A DNA stretch of 64,000 nucleotides, taken from Salminus brasiliensis. Lineage: Eukaryota > Chordata > Actinopteri > Characiformes > Bryconidae. Below, piece after piece: positions 44,207-55,379 of the stretch (its first letter is position 1; every line of letters begins with the position of its first letter). The DNA is taken from positions 29,604,341 to 29,668,340 of the forward strand of contig NC_132892.1 in assembly GCF_030463535.1 (NCBI RefSeq). Direction: 5' to 3'. The notes below the pieces were generated by a model. That model made no database searches. It was not told the DNA's origin and was given only the letters and a program-made list of their open reading frames with translations. The translations under genes were made by a program, and so were the position numbers.

Positions 44207-44498
44207 TACTATATGTCCAAATGTTTGTGGACACCCCTTCAAATGAATCCCTTAAGTTACTAATTCAGCTATCAGTTAGGGAGTTGAAGATGTGGTGGGT
44301 GGTGATCATTTAACAACCTGACCATACAAATGCTGTTGTGGCTGAATGCAATCAAAGCCTTATAGCAGTGCTCCTCCAAAATCTAGTAGAAAGTCTTCTT
44401 CCCTGGACAGTAGAGATAGTTACTCCAACAAAAGCAAGATAGACTCTTTTTATTCTGATTTCAGTGTCCCAATACTTTTGTCCATACAGTATATGGGA
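44207..44498 (+). mobile_element. Tc1/mariner-type family A MITE, both ends present
   Basis: Left TATACTATATGTCCAAATGT and right CTTTTGTCCATACAGTATAT are imperfect inverted repeats (TATACTRTATG..), flanked by TA. Only about 290 bp remain, so it is an internal-deletion derivative. Confidence 0.75.
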
Positions 44499-45815
44499 TA
44501 AAATACAGTAGAAAGCATAAGGATAAATATGCATGCTAATTTTATTAGGATAGGCAAAAGCACTAGGACTCCTGAACAGGACGCACAAACATGGGTTTGG
44601 AAAACAAACGAAGAGCGGTCAGATCAAATTCACAATCCCATAAACACACAAACTACACCCCATCACACTGTTTCAGCTGAAAAACCATAAGACCTGTGGC
44701 CTAAGATAATATCGGCCTGGACTCTGTTGGACCTTCAGTCATCCTGTAACCAGTCTCTTGACCAAGAGACTTTCAGCACACCCCTAGTACTGCCCAGCCA
44801 ATCACAGCTGTTGCATAGAGCAGCACATATATGACAATACTGTCTATTTAACTGCGTTAATTGTGAATTAAACTCTGGGTCTTTGGAGAGATGCAGTAAA
44901 CAGTATAATCTAAATATAATAATATAAAATATAATAATAACTCAGGTGGCAAATAAGCAGGGGAGTGTGTTAGTTTAGCTAAACTATCTAAAATGTGTAT
45001 TATTGCTTTATTCACTCAACTCGATCTGACTTCATCCCTCCCTGCCTTCTCTCCTCTTCTCAACACAATGGCATGCATGTTCTCCCATCATTCATCACAC
45101 ACACACAGATCCTGCCAGAAAAAGCAGCCTGAGTATATTTGCTTGGTTTTAACAGTCAGAATGGACTGGCCTGTTTGAGTTTCTGAAGACTCATCAGGCA
45201 TAACCCCAACCCACACTAAGGCCTGCTGAACGTAGGCCTCACCGCAGTATCGTCTAGATGAGAACAGGCTTTTTTTTTTACGGTATCTCATTTGCATCAT
45301 TTTTCAGTCCTAGAATATTTTAATGGAAAATTTGGTTAGGTGGATGAATTCAGGGAAGGAAATGCAAAAAAAATATATATATTAAAAAAACAAAAACAAA
45401 AAAAAAAACATAAACCAACCTGGGTGTCAATTTTTTTAAACAAAACATGTTGGCTGTCCAGACCTGAATATAACCAACAGCCTCATATTCTATAAAACTC
45501 ATGAAAAAAACACATGACCTGTAATCAGAAGCTGTTACTGACCTCTATTCTGCTGTAATTCCTACAGGAATAGGAAACACCTCATCAAACAATACTTAAT
45601 TTAATGAATGCCAAAAAAAAACAAAAAACAGTTAAGACAGTTAAGAAATATCAATCTGGAACCAACTTTACTTATTTCTGTGTTTTTTATTGGGTTATAT
45701 TTTAATTATTCTACCTTTTTTCATCTGTTTCATCTGAAAAAATTACATTCCACTAGTACACTTTGTGGGTTGTAAATACTCAAAAGTATCTCAAAAGTAT
45801 AAAGTATATGTCCAA
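44499..45815. other. Intergenic stretch, no gene seen
   Basis: AT-rich with short A runs. No gene. Confidence 0.45.
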
Positions 45816-45819
45816 TAAA

Positions 45820-46050
45820 AACATGCATCTCCAGTTTTCTCCATGGTTTGAACCCTGTCGCTGCTCTGTACACTGTGTCACTAATCCTGGATAAAAGGAC
45901 CAATAGAAATTGCTTTATATTACTTATTATATATTATATTACATATTCTTATTCTACATTGACGTCCATTCAAAGCTCAGAACATTTTATCCTTCTCCTG
46001 TAAAAAGTTACCAATTTGGAGATACGTGTTTTGCTTTGGACAGCGACGAT
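45820..46050 (-). repeat. Interspersed repeat family B copy, inverted
   Basis: ATGCATCTCCAGTTTTCTCC, ATGGTTTGAACCCTGTCGCT, GGACCAATAGAAATTGCT and the right-hand inverted half CCATTTTGGAGATACGTGTT-like text. The family appears to be a long imperfect palindrome. Confidence 0.6.
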
Positions 46051-47385
46051 ATACAGAATTGTACTCTTTAATTTGGGGCCACTGCTGCAGAGGCGTGAAA
46101 GAGGTCCGTCTCAGTTCTGTTCCAGTAGTTTAGAGGAGCAGGGCAGGAGCGTAGGGTCATCTTGGTGTCATCAGGAGCTACAAGAAGACAACACCGTCAA
46201 CATAATGGGTGATGATATGCAGTTTTTCGAGCAGACACCATCTCCCAACACTAGGCTAACATTATGCTTGTTGTTTTTAGTTTGTTTTGGTTTTACAAAT
46301 ATATATTGCAAAAAATGCAAAAAACATATTTAAATCTGTCATTTGTTCTTTACATTGTATAAGAATGATGACCATCAGAAAATGCTCCAAAATGATCAAA
46401 TCTTTTTACACTTCCACTGAAAGTTAAGAAGTTTTTTCCCTCCTCCTGTAAAGTTGCCATTTTGAAGATATAAACGATATGATTATTACTTGATGATTAA
46501 CTACAATGAGAATGAAAAATTATTTTTATTATTAATAATTAGTGTAATTCTACATATATTTAGATGTCATTTACATTTACATTTTAATCAGAAAAATATA
46601 GTATAAATAACTTTATTTTCAGTAAAAAAAAAAAAAAAAGAAATGTATTTTGTTGTAATTATAGTCATCTGGATTCATTTAGAGATAAAATCTGTAATTT
46701 TATAGGATTTTGTATACAACTAAAAATAAAAGAAAACTACATTAAAAGTTACTCTGGTAAAATTTGGATTTTTAAAAATGATTAATCCTTAGATGTCATT
46801 TTAATCAGAAAAATATCGTATAAAATTTGTTTCAGTGAAATAAAATAAGAAATAAATGTATTTTGTTGTAATTATTGGCATAATAAGTCAAATAACATCT
46901 GGATTCATTTAGAGATAAAATCTGTAATTTACAGGGTTTTGTATACAACTAAAAATAAAAGAAAACATTAAACGTTATCTCTGGTAAAAATGTGATTTTT
47001 TTTATTATTAAAGTGTCCTTTCTGAGTGGAAATTGGAAATGATTAAAGTGCTGTCTCCATTTCTAAAATTAAAATGCAGAATGAATCATTAAGCAATGAA
47101 CTGCCCCTCTTCAACAGAACTGTCTTTAACACTATGGTGTGTTTTATTATTATTAGTAGTAGTATTATTATTATTATTATTATTGTTGTTGTTGTTGTTG
47201 TTGTTATCATTATTATTATTTATGGGTCCTTTTACAATTCCATAGTAAATGGTGAAGCAGTACTACTCGCAGGTGAATTAGACGCATACAAGCTCATTAT
47301 TATCATCATCATTTGCTTCATTTCCAGATTCTCACACAGCCATAGCTGGGTTTTCATACATTCCCAACCCAGCACGTGCTAAGAC
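46051..47385. other. Intergenic stretch with a ~290-bp duplication, no gene seen
   Basis: Segments around 46560-46760 and 46790-46980 are near-copies (AGATGTCATTT..AATCAGAAAAATAT, GGATTCATTTAGAGATAAAA, GTATACAACTAAAAATAAAA). A microsatellite (ATT)n(GTT)n lies at 47146-47220. Confidence 0.55.
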
Positions 47386-47600
47386 CCCCATGGATCCGGG
47401 CCATTCAGAGGGTGGAGGGTGTCACACAAGGATCCGAATATAGGCTTTATTGTGGACTAAGCGGGATTGCAAAGGCAAACAAGGGCAATTCCAAAACAGA
47501 AACAGGCCGAACCCCAGAACAGGAGAGAATCGGAAGTAGAGAATGACGGTGTCCTAAAGTACTGGAGCTAACTGGTCCGTGAAGGCGGGTGTGGGCAATC
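47386..47600 (-). mobile_element. Possible transposon terminus
   Basis: The text CGAATATAGGCTTTATTGTG..GGCAAACAAGGGCAATTCCAAAACAGAAACAGG resembles termini of fish transposable elements of unresolved class. Weak evidence. Confidence 0.25.
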
Positions 47601-48079
47601 AACACTGAGTGTTTATGGGAATGTGAATTCTTCTGCTTCTTTGGGCGTTTTATGCAGTCTACCTGTCTTACTGTTATTCCTGAATTAACCCAATTTCCTC
47701 TTCACAGCTTCAGAGTGTGTAAGGGGTCTGATTCCCGTGTTCCTTCCTGTTATCAGACATGCCTGCCTGCCTGTCTCAGCTCTGCCTGTGCTGACTTCAT
47801 CATTCTCACAGGCTCCAGTCATTTCCTCTCCAAGTGCAAGAGTTTCTCAGCATAGGCGGGCAGTGCTGACATGCAGTCTTGTGCAAAAGTTTGGGCACCC
47901 CTGGTCAAATGACATGTTGTTTTTCTAAGTGGAAGTAAGTAAATGTCCTGCTGAGAACAACATTAAATATCCACATTAGATCTGCATTTATTTAGGGAGA
48001 ATAAGACATAATCAATCAATCAATCAATTATTTAATTAATATTTAATGTGCCATTAATTCGGCCCACACTATGTTCATG

Positions 48080-48160
48080 TTTCTAGTATGTGTGTGTGTG
48101 TGTGTGTTCACTGCTCACTGCATGGCTGGGTTAAATGTGGAGGACACAGCGATTGACTGG
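48080..48160 (+). mobile_element. SINE family 1, 3' half
   Basis: (GT)n, GTTCACTGCTCACTGCATGG, then GGGTTAAATGTGGAGGACAC, as in 21090-21160. Confidence 0.5.
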
Positions 48161-48362
48161 TTCTTCCTACTACCTTTCTTCCTCTCTACCTTTCTTTTGA
48201 GCGGAGGAGCCACAACTTTTGCACACGATTTCAGTGCATGCATATTTCAGTCTGCCCACCTAAAGACACTGGTACTGTATCTGCCAGTATTTTGACAACA
48301 CTCTGAACACTAACAGCAAAGCAACAGGTTCTACTGCTCCCCTCAAGAGAAGAACACAAAAG

Positions 48363-50450
48363 ACACTGACAGTAAAAGCACTGACAGTAATGGAACTGAC
48401 AGTAAAGGCACTGGCAGTAAAGCCACTGGCGGTAAAGCCACCGGCGGTAAAGCCACCGGCGGTAAAGGCACCGGCAGTAAAGGCACTGGCAGTAATGGCA
48501 CTGACAGTAATGGCACTAATTGTAAAGGCACCGACAGTAAAGGCACTGATGGTAAAGGCACTAATGGTAAAGGCACCAGCGGTAAAGGCAATGATGGTAA
48601 AAGCACTGACGGTAAAGGCACTGACAGAAAAAGCACCGGCGGTAAAGGCACTGATGGTAAAGGCACCGGCGGTAAAGGCACTGACAGTAAAAGCACCGGC
48701 GGTAAAGGCACTGATGGTAAAGGCACCGGCGGTAAAGGCACTGATGGTAAAGGCACTGATGGTAAAGGCACCGGCGGTAAAGGCACTGACAGTAAAAGCA
48801 CTGGCGGTAAAGGCACCGGCGGTAAAGGCACTGATGGTAAAGGCACCGGCGGTAAAGGCACTGATGGTAAAGGCACTGGCGGTAAAGCCACCGGCAGTAA
48901 AGGCACTGACAGTAGTGGCACTGACAGTAATGGCACTGATGGTAAAGGCACCGGCGGTAAAGGCACTGATGGTAAAGGCACCGGCGGTAAAGGCACTGAT
49001 GGTAAAGGCACTGGCGGTAAAGCCACCGGCAGTAAAGGCACTGACAGTAGTGGCACTGACAGTAATGGCACTAATGGTAAAGGCACCGACAGTAAAAGCA
49101 CTGACGGTAAAGGCACTGATGGTAAAGGCACCAGCGGTAAAGGCAATGATGGTAAAAGCACTGACGGTAAAGGCACTGACAGTAAAAGCACCGGCGGTAA
49201 AGGCACTGATGGTAAAGGCACCGGTGGTAAAGGCACTGACAGTAAAAGCACTGGCGGTAAAGGCACTGACAGTAAAAGCACCGGCGGTAAAGGCACTGAT
49301 GGTAAAGGCACCGGCGGTAAAGGCACTGATGGTAAAGGCACTGACGGTAAAGGCACTGACAGTAAAAGCACCGGCGGTAAAGGCACTGATGGTAAAGGCA
49401 CCGGCGGTAAAGGCACTGACAGTAAAAGCACTGGCGGTAAAGGCACTGGCGGTAAAGGCACTGATGGTAAAGGCACCGGCGGTAAAAGCACTGAAGCTAA
49501 AGGCACTGACAGTAAAAGCACTAATGGTAAAGGCAACAACGGTAAAGGCACTGACAGTAATGGCACTGATGGTAAAGCCACCGACGGTAAAAGCACTGAC
49601 AGTAAAGCCACCGGCAGTAAAGGCACTGACAGTAATGGCACTGATAGTAAAGGCACTGACGGTAAAGGCACTGACAGTAAAAGCACTGACAGTAATGGCA
49701 CCGACAGTAAAAGCACTGACAGTAATGGCACTGATGGTAAAGGCACTGACAATAAAGGCACCGACGATAAAAGCACTGACAGTAAAGGCACCGACAGTAA
49801 AAGCACTGACAGTAATGGCACTGATGGTAAAGGCACTGACAATAAAGGCACTGACGGTAAAGGCACCAACAGTAAAAGCACCGACAGTAAAAGCACTGAC
49901 AGTAATGGCACTGATGGTAAAGGCACTGACAATAAAGGCACTGACGGTAAAGGCACTGACAGTAAAAGCACTGACATTAATGGCACTGATGGTAAAGGCA
50001 CTGACGGTAAAGGCACTGACAGTAAAAGCACTGACAGTAATGGCACTGATGGTAAAGGCACCGACGGTAAAAGCACTGACAGTAAAGGCACCGGCGGTAA
50101 AGGCACTAATGGTAAAGGCACTGGTGGTAAAGGCACTGACAGTAAAAGCACTGACAGTAATGGCACTGATGGTAAAGGCACTGACAGTAAAAGCACTGAC
50201 AGTAAAGGCACCGGCGGTAAAGGCACTAATGGTAAAGGCACTGGTGGTAAAGGCACTGACAGTAATGGCACCAACAGTAAAAGCACTGACAGTAATGGCA
50301 CCGACAGTAAAAGCACTGACAGTAATGGCACTGATGGTAAAGGCACTGACAATAAAGGCACCGACGATAAAAGCACTGACAGTAAAGGCACCGGCGGTAA
50401 AGGCACTAATGGTAAAGGCACTGACAGTAATGGCACTGACGGTAAAGGCT
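48363..50450 (+). repeat. 15-bp minisatellite, about 139 units, open in several frames
   Basis: Units such as ACTGATGGTAAAGGC, ACCGGCGGTAAAGGC, ACTGACAGTAAAAGC and ACTGACAGTAATGGC follow one another with almost no length change over 2.09 kb. Since 15 is a multiple of three, three very long frames stay open: + strand KALMVKAPAV-type (687 residues), - strand SAFTVGAFTI-type (734 residues) and - strand PLPSVPLLSV-type (697 residues). None begins with a signal peptide or sits behind a clear promoter; I treat it as non-coding unless expressed. Confidence 0.9.
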
Positions 50451-50860
50451 TGACTGGCGCCCAAACTCTTCTTGATATGTGGAGGAGGGTGCTGAGTGAG
50501 GAGTGTGTGTCGCTGTCTGCGTGATCGTGGACGGGTCCAGGGCCTGTAGTTTTAGGAGGTCAAAGCTTTGCTGGTATTGTTCCTCCAGATTTTCAGGCCG
50601 TGGCGGACACTCCACTGACCTCCTCTTGGCTCTGAAGGAGAAAAAAGGGTCAACTAGATCTCCATGTCAGCAATGGGTGCAGCTTAAAGTAGCTGAATGC
50701 ATTGATTAGAAGGGGTGTCCACAAACTTTTGGACTTAGTATAAATATCTCTCTCTCTCTCTCTTTCTCTCTGGTACCTGTAAAGTGGGGAGTGGATGACG
50801 TGTGCTCTCCCCAGCTGTCCCGGATACAGTCCGAGCACATCTCTGCCCTGCCGCAAGACT
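50406..50860 (-). CDS. Two coding exons of an unrecognised gene (partial)
   Basis: Minus strand. Exon A, 50860-50777 (84 nt), has acceptor CCTTTGGCAG| and donor TTTACAG|GTACC. Exon B starts at 50631 after TTTTTTCTCCTTCAG|. They join in phase (AG+A) to give VLRQGRDVLGLYPGQLG, RAHVIHSPLYRAKRRSVE, CPPRPENLEEQYQQSFDLL, KLQALDPSTITQ and SAPSSTYQEEFG. The frame then runs into the 15-bp minisatellite and stops at 50406, unless a donor such as CCA|GTCAAG at about 50453 is used. Composition and paired splice sites make this real coding sequence; I do not recognise the protein. The intron (50632-50776) contains a family A transposon terminus and a (GA)n run. Upstream exons probably lie to the right; a promoter-like E-box/CRE at 53917 is a candidate start. 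Confidence 0.6.
50690..50745 (-). mobile_element. Family A terminus within the intron
   Basis: GATTAGAAGGGGTGTCCACA followed by AACTTTTGGACTTAG is the inverted left end of family A. Confidence 0.65.
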
Positions 50861-51270
50861 CTGCCAAAGGAAACAGAGGCCTTCAGGCTTTGAAGCTGAT
50901 CTGCTTTTTAACCTAAAATAAATGTTCCATATTTGCCTGCATTAATTGGGTTTGATATATCAGAATTTTAATTCTCAGCTGTTTACAGTTTACCCTACTT
51001 ATTGATTTTTGCACTGCTGTTTATCTCTCTGTGTATTCATGTAAGTATTAGGTCAAAAAGACAAGGCCACGCTGAAGCTGCATTCCTCACGTTTTGGCTC
51101 CCTCTGTTGGCCCATCATGTTGGTTGGCGCCTCTGCTTTCCTTAAACTCGTGAAGCCGCACTGCCACGCCTAGTCCTGCCATCCTACAGCAAAGTCCACA
51201 GGGTCAGGTGTTGGACTGGCTGGTCTATGAGTTGGGTGTAGGGTTACATTGACAATACATAAAGTCAGAG
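50861..51270. other. Probable intron or flank, no further exon identified
   Basis: No convincing additional exon for the minus-strand gene is visible here. Confidence 0.4.
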
Positions 51271-51274
51271 ACCA

Positions 51275-51768
51275 AAGAGCCATAACATTAAAACCACTGA
51301 CAGGTGAAGTGATAACACATATCATAACATAACAACATCCATTAGCTGCTTCCAACGGAGCTTGTCAATGGGAGGGATCTACATATTAGGTAGCAAGTGA
51401 ACAGTCCGCTTTTGAAGGTGGTGTGTGGAAGCAGGAAAAATGAACGTGTGCCAGTGATGAAAGTGCCACTGATGTGATGTCTAGACGACTGGATCAGGAC
51501 ATCTTCAAAACATCAGGCAGGTCTCTGTGAGGTATTCCCACTGTGCAGTGGTCAGTACCTACCGGAAATACTACAAGAAAAGGGTCGGTCATGGGCACCT
51601 AAGACTAACTGAAGCTCATGGAGGCCCCACCTCACAACTTACAGGACTTAAAGGACATGCTGCTAACATCTTGGTGCCGGACACTACAGGACACCTTCAG
51701 AGTCCTTGCCTCGAAGAGGTCAGAGCTGTTATGAAGGCCCAAGCTGGACCTACACAATATTAGTCATG
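51275..51768 (+). mobile_element. Internally deleted Tc1-like transposon
   Basis: Left end AGCCATAACATTAAAACCAC, then the N-terminal helix-turn-helix part (AVVSTYRKYYKK, GHGHLRLTEAHGG). The frame then jumps to the C-terminal end (ANILVPDTTGHLQS…EEVRAVMKAQAGPTQY). The DDE catalytic region is missing, so it is nonautonomous. Confidence 0.8.
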
Positions 51769-51866
51769 TGGTTTTGTGTGTAAGTGTATGTAGGTCTACA
51801 GAGGCAAAGTCTTTAGTCCAGCCTTTACACAAAAAATGTCTGATTATTCTGTCCATATAAGGTAGG

Positions 51867-51867
<1 letters not shown>

Positions 51868-51904
<37 letters not shown>
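51868..51904 (+). repeat. (TG)n microsatellite
   Basis: About 36 bp of TG. Confidence 0.9.
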
Positions 51905-51908
<4 letters not shown>

Positions 51909-52282
51909 TTACCTGTTTATAAAGTGAAGAAATTCTCTTAAGCCCTTAAGCTCCTCAGTGGACACCAGCAGAACCACTGAGTGGCAATATGGCCCTGCTT
52001 TAGTTACCTGAGCTCAGAAATCTAACACCTGTCCCCCCCACCAACACCATACAGCCAGAGTCACACTGATCTCTCACCTCCTCTTGGGTCTTTGGTAACA
52101 CTGACGTCACATTTATTGGTCTGAAATGTTAAATCATTAATATACAGGCTATTAACACTCGACAGACTACTTTATGATCACTCTTTAAAGACTGTTTTTT
52201 AGTTTTAGGCTCAAAATGTGCTTAAAATGACCTTTTAACCTTTGATTAAAAGAAATGAAGAGTATTAAAGACTAACCCTCTA
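51905..52282. other. Intergenic or intronic stretch, no gene seen
   Basis: A minus-strand CAAGAGGAG|GTGAGA donor-like site at about 52073-52085 was noted but no complete exon could be built. Confidence 0.4.
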
Positions 52283-52299
52283 GGTGCCCTCTAGTGGCC
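52283..52299 (-). promoter_or_regulatory. CTCF-like core motif (minus)
   Basis: Reverse complement reads GGCCACTAGAGGGCACC, an excellent match to the vertebrate CTCF core (CCACTAGRKGGCRC). Three further near-matches on + follow at 52499, 52876 and 53269. Confidence 0.5.
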
Positions 52300-52444
52300 G
52301 TCTGCCGAAATTGCTGTAGCGTGAACCGACTGCACCACTTGTCATTGTGACTTAAATTAAATATTAACACCATTCTAATTAATTATGATATATTCATACT
52401 AATTATATTACAAGTCTATTTGTTTATTTATTAATTGTATGTTT

Positions 52445-53300
52445 TATTTGTGCTGAGCCTCATTTTTCCATCTGCTCGACGTGTCATATCAGCGAGTGAA
52501 CACTAGAGGCCGCTGTTGTGCAGCACGTTACTACACCCTGATCCACACCTTGAGTTAATATGGAGCGAAAATGTTCATCTTATTAAAATAAACACTTTTT
52601 ACCCCCTGCAGCATTTCAGTGATGTTTTATAGTCATTTTTAACACTAAGAATTGCTTCGGTGGATGTTTTAGGTGACAAATAGTCAACAAACGCACACAT
52701 TTTACCTCAATTTAATCATTTTACTAATATCTACAATTTGCATTATTAAACATTACTTCATTCGTCTATTTATTAATAAATACTAATCAAAGTAATAGTA
52801 ATAATAATAATTGAATTCGAAAAGAGCGCCGCAACTTGCGTCTGCATCCGTACAACACGCCACTTCATCAAACAACCACTAGAGGTCGCTGTTCTGCGGC
52901 AGGTTTCTACATGTCTTACTAAACTTACTATCGCTCATTTGCTTTTTAATTATTAAAATATTAAAATAATCAAGCATAAAATGTGCATTTCCATAATACA
53001 AAATTATGCAAATAAATAGTAACTGCTTTAAACATATAGTATTATTATGTAGAGGACACACGTATAGATTGCATATACATGTAAAAATGTATAATGCAGC
53101 ATTTAAATAAATGTTTAAAGTGAATTCGATACATTTCTAATTCACGTTACAAACTGCATTAATTAATCACTAATTTGAGCTATTTATTTCTGTTTAATTC
53201 GAAAAGAGCCCCACAACGTTGTGTCTGCATCTTCACGACACGCCATATCATCAAACCACCACTAGAGGCCGCTGTTCTGCAGCGGCCCTCATGTTAACAC
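52445..53300 (+). repeat. Diverged tandem repeat (~380-bp period) bearing CTCF-like cores
   Basis: Modules at about 52445-52540, 52812-52920 and 53195-53300 share AATTCGAAAAGAGC, TGCATC..ACGACACGCCA and CACTAGAGG(C/T)CGCTGTT(C/G)TGC. The CACTAGAGG motif is at 52501, 52877 and 53270. AT-rich filler separates them. Confidence 0.7.
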
Positions 53301-53900
53301 ACACTGGTCCACAGGCCTAGTTTGTGCCTGCAAGCCTTGCCTCCTCTCCTCTGCAATGTACCAGATCTGCACTTTCCAGGAGGCTATTTTAGGCCTTCTT
53401 GCTGCTGTTTTGGGGGAGGACAGTACATGCAGCTCAAATAAAGCCTCCTGAAATTCAACCTGGGTTTAACTCCACATCAGTGTTTAATATCACATCATTT
53501 TGAGGTATTAAGAGGAAGGGTGCTGCGCTTTGGGACGTGTTTTCAGGAGAGACGTGCAGCAGTGTGTGAAAGGCGAGGCCAAACTGTGGCGGATTGATTT
53601 TTTAGGAGTGTCCCATTCATCATTCAAACACACTGAAGGGGGGGGGGGTTGTGGATGTGGGGGTGGGGGTGAACAACAAAAGCTTGGCAAGAGATAAAGC
53701 CAGGAAAGGGAGGCGGGAGGAAGAGGGGGTAAAAAAGAGAGGGGGGTTGGTGTAGAAGGGGACGGGGTGGGAGTATTAAGGGGGTGTCATGGTAAGAAGT
53801 GTGTAGAAAAGGATTGCTGTAAAGGCTGTGGTGTTGGTGGAGGGTGGGGGAGAAAAGAGGCAGGTTTTTGGGGGGATGTTGGGGTAATAAAAGGGCTAGG
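53301..53900. other. G-rich stretch, no gene seen
   Basis: A G run lies at 53638-53648, followed by GGGGGT-rich sequence to 53910 on the + strand; the minus-strand Pro/His-rich open frame is a composition effect. Confidence 0.5.
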
Positions 53901-53916
53901 CAGAAGGGGGAGACTC

Positions 53917-53931
53917 CACGTGACGTCACGA
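53917..53931. promoter_or_regulatory. Overlapping E-box and CRE
   Basis: CCACGTGACGTCACG contains CACGTG (E-box) and TGACGTCA (palindromic CRE) overlapping by three bases. It may be a promoter element for the minus-strand gene ending at 50406; function is inferred. Confidence 0.4.
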
Positions 53932-53980
53932 GATTTCCTCCGAATGGCTGGAAGCGGACATGAGCTGCTCCGTCACTGCG

Positions 53981-55330
53981 GGTTGCCAGATTGGCCGATT
54001 TAAAGACATAGATCTGCTTTTGGTTGAATATTACAACCAGTAAATATATCATTTCTGTACCCTATAATATTTCTGCAGTACTGTCTTAAAGCAATATTCT
54101 TAAGAAAAATATTATACTTGTAATATAATGATTATTATTATATAGTATTATAATTTTATTAATATTATAATTTAAGTTTAAAAGGTCTTTATCATGGAAA
54201 ACTTTAAAAACATGGACATATGTGGGGATAATCATCGAGTCCAACTATGGTAACTAATTTAAAGCCTGACTTGTCACCAAAAACATTTTAATTTTATTCA
54301 AAATGCAAAAGCATTTTAATATATGAAAAAAAAACATAATCTGGCAACCCAGTTTCTTGCCATTATGGTTGAAATGCTGACCTTTGCTTTTTTTTAAGGT
54401 ATAATAAAATGTTGGGATATGATTGTCCACAGAGAGGAGGATTCTGAACTGTTTTTTTTTTAGTTGGAAATCTGGCAACCCAGCTGATCAACTCTCTGAT
54501 TTCCCATTGTTTTACGTTTATTTTTCTTATGTATTTTTGTAGGTTGCTTATTTGTGTGCTCCGTTAATGCAAATCTGGCAACACCACTGGTTGAAATGAT
54601 TACTTTTCTGTTTAATAACAATATACATTATTGCCTGCAAATCATTATATCTGGCAACCCTGTGGCTTGTATAGGATGGGTAGGATGTGTGTGGCTGGTG
54701 TCTATTGTTTTGGGGTTTTTTTGCATGGATGAGGGTCTTTTTTAACAATTACTTGGGTGGAAAACACCGGCGCAATCTGGCAACCCAGCTGGTGGAGACT
54801 CTGACTTCTCGTGTTTTGGGGGGGTAATTGTGACTTTTTTGTTGTTGCTCTAAATCAGTCTGACAACTTTTGTCTGTACTAAAACTGAAACGCTGAATTT
54901 CAACTGATTCTTGGTTATTTTTGATACTTTGTACTGTTTATAACGCTGTGCGGTTTTTGGTCTGCAAATCGTTACATCTGGCAACCCTGAGTCTCGTGTA
55001 GGCTGACTGAACTGTAGGATGTCTGTGTTTCTAATGTCTATTGTTTTTTCATTGGAGGATTGGGGGGGGGGGTGTTGAACAATCACTTGGGCGGAAACCA
55101 CCGGCACAATCTGGCAACACACCCTCCGGTAAAGCAAATCTGGCAACCTGAGATGATCCTGTTTTTACGGTTTAATGATGCCGGACGTTTTTGTCTATAG
55201 ATCGCAAAATCTGGCAACCTCACCTTACACATACAGAGGGTGTCTGCGTGTCTAATGTCCATTGTTTTATTAGGGGGGATTTTTGAATAATAACTGGGGT
55301 GAAAACCACAAGCGCAATCTGGCAACCCAG
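53981..55330 (+). repeat. Dispersed 'AATCTGGCAACCC' motif array
   Basis: TCTGGCAAC occurs on + at about 54339, 54471, 54574, 54650, 54777, 54977, 55109, 55139, 55209 and 55318, and once inverted at 53981. A longer module recurs around 54640-54800, 54963-55125 and 55199-55345: TCTGGCAACC, then GTCTATTGTTTT, a G-rich run, AACAATCACTTGGGYGGAAA, CCACCGGCRCAATCTGGCAA. Confidence 0.8.
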
Positions 55331-55344
55331 CTCCTCCGTCTCCT

Positions 55345-55379
<35 letters not shown>

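Noticed and set aside
48260..50464. Three open frames of about 690-730 codons across the 15-bp minisatellite as genes
   Set aside because: They are unavoidable when a stop-free 15-bp unit repeats. None has a signal peptide, splice sites or a non-repeat domain. Kept as a repeat, with the pentapeptide idea noted as a finding only.
52060..52100. A further upstream exon of the minus-strand gene ending CAAGAGGAG|GTGAGA
   Set aside because: The donor is good, but the frame needed to join exon A meets a stop just upstream and no matching acceptor is convincing.
53624..54052. Minus-strand Pro/His-rich 142-codon frame
   Set aside because: Composition effect of a G-rich + strand; no splice or start evidence and it crosses the E-box/CRE site.
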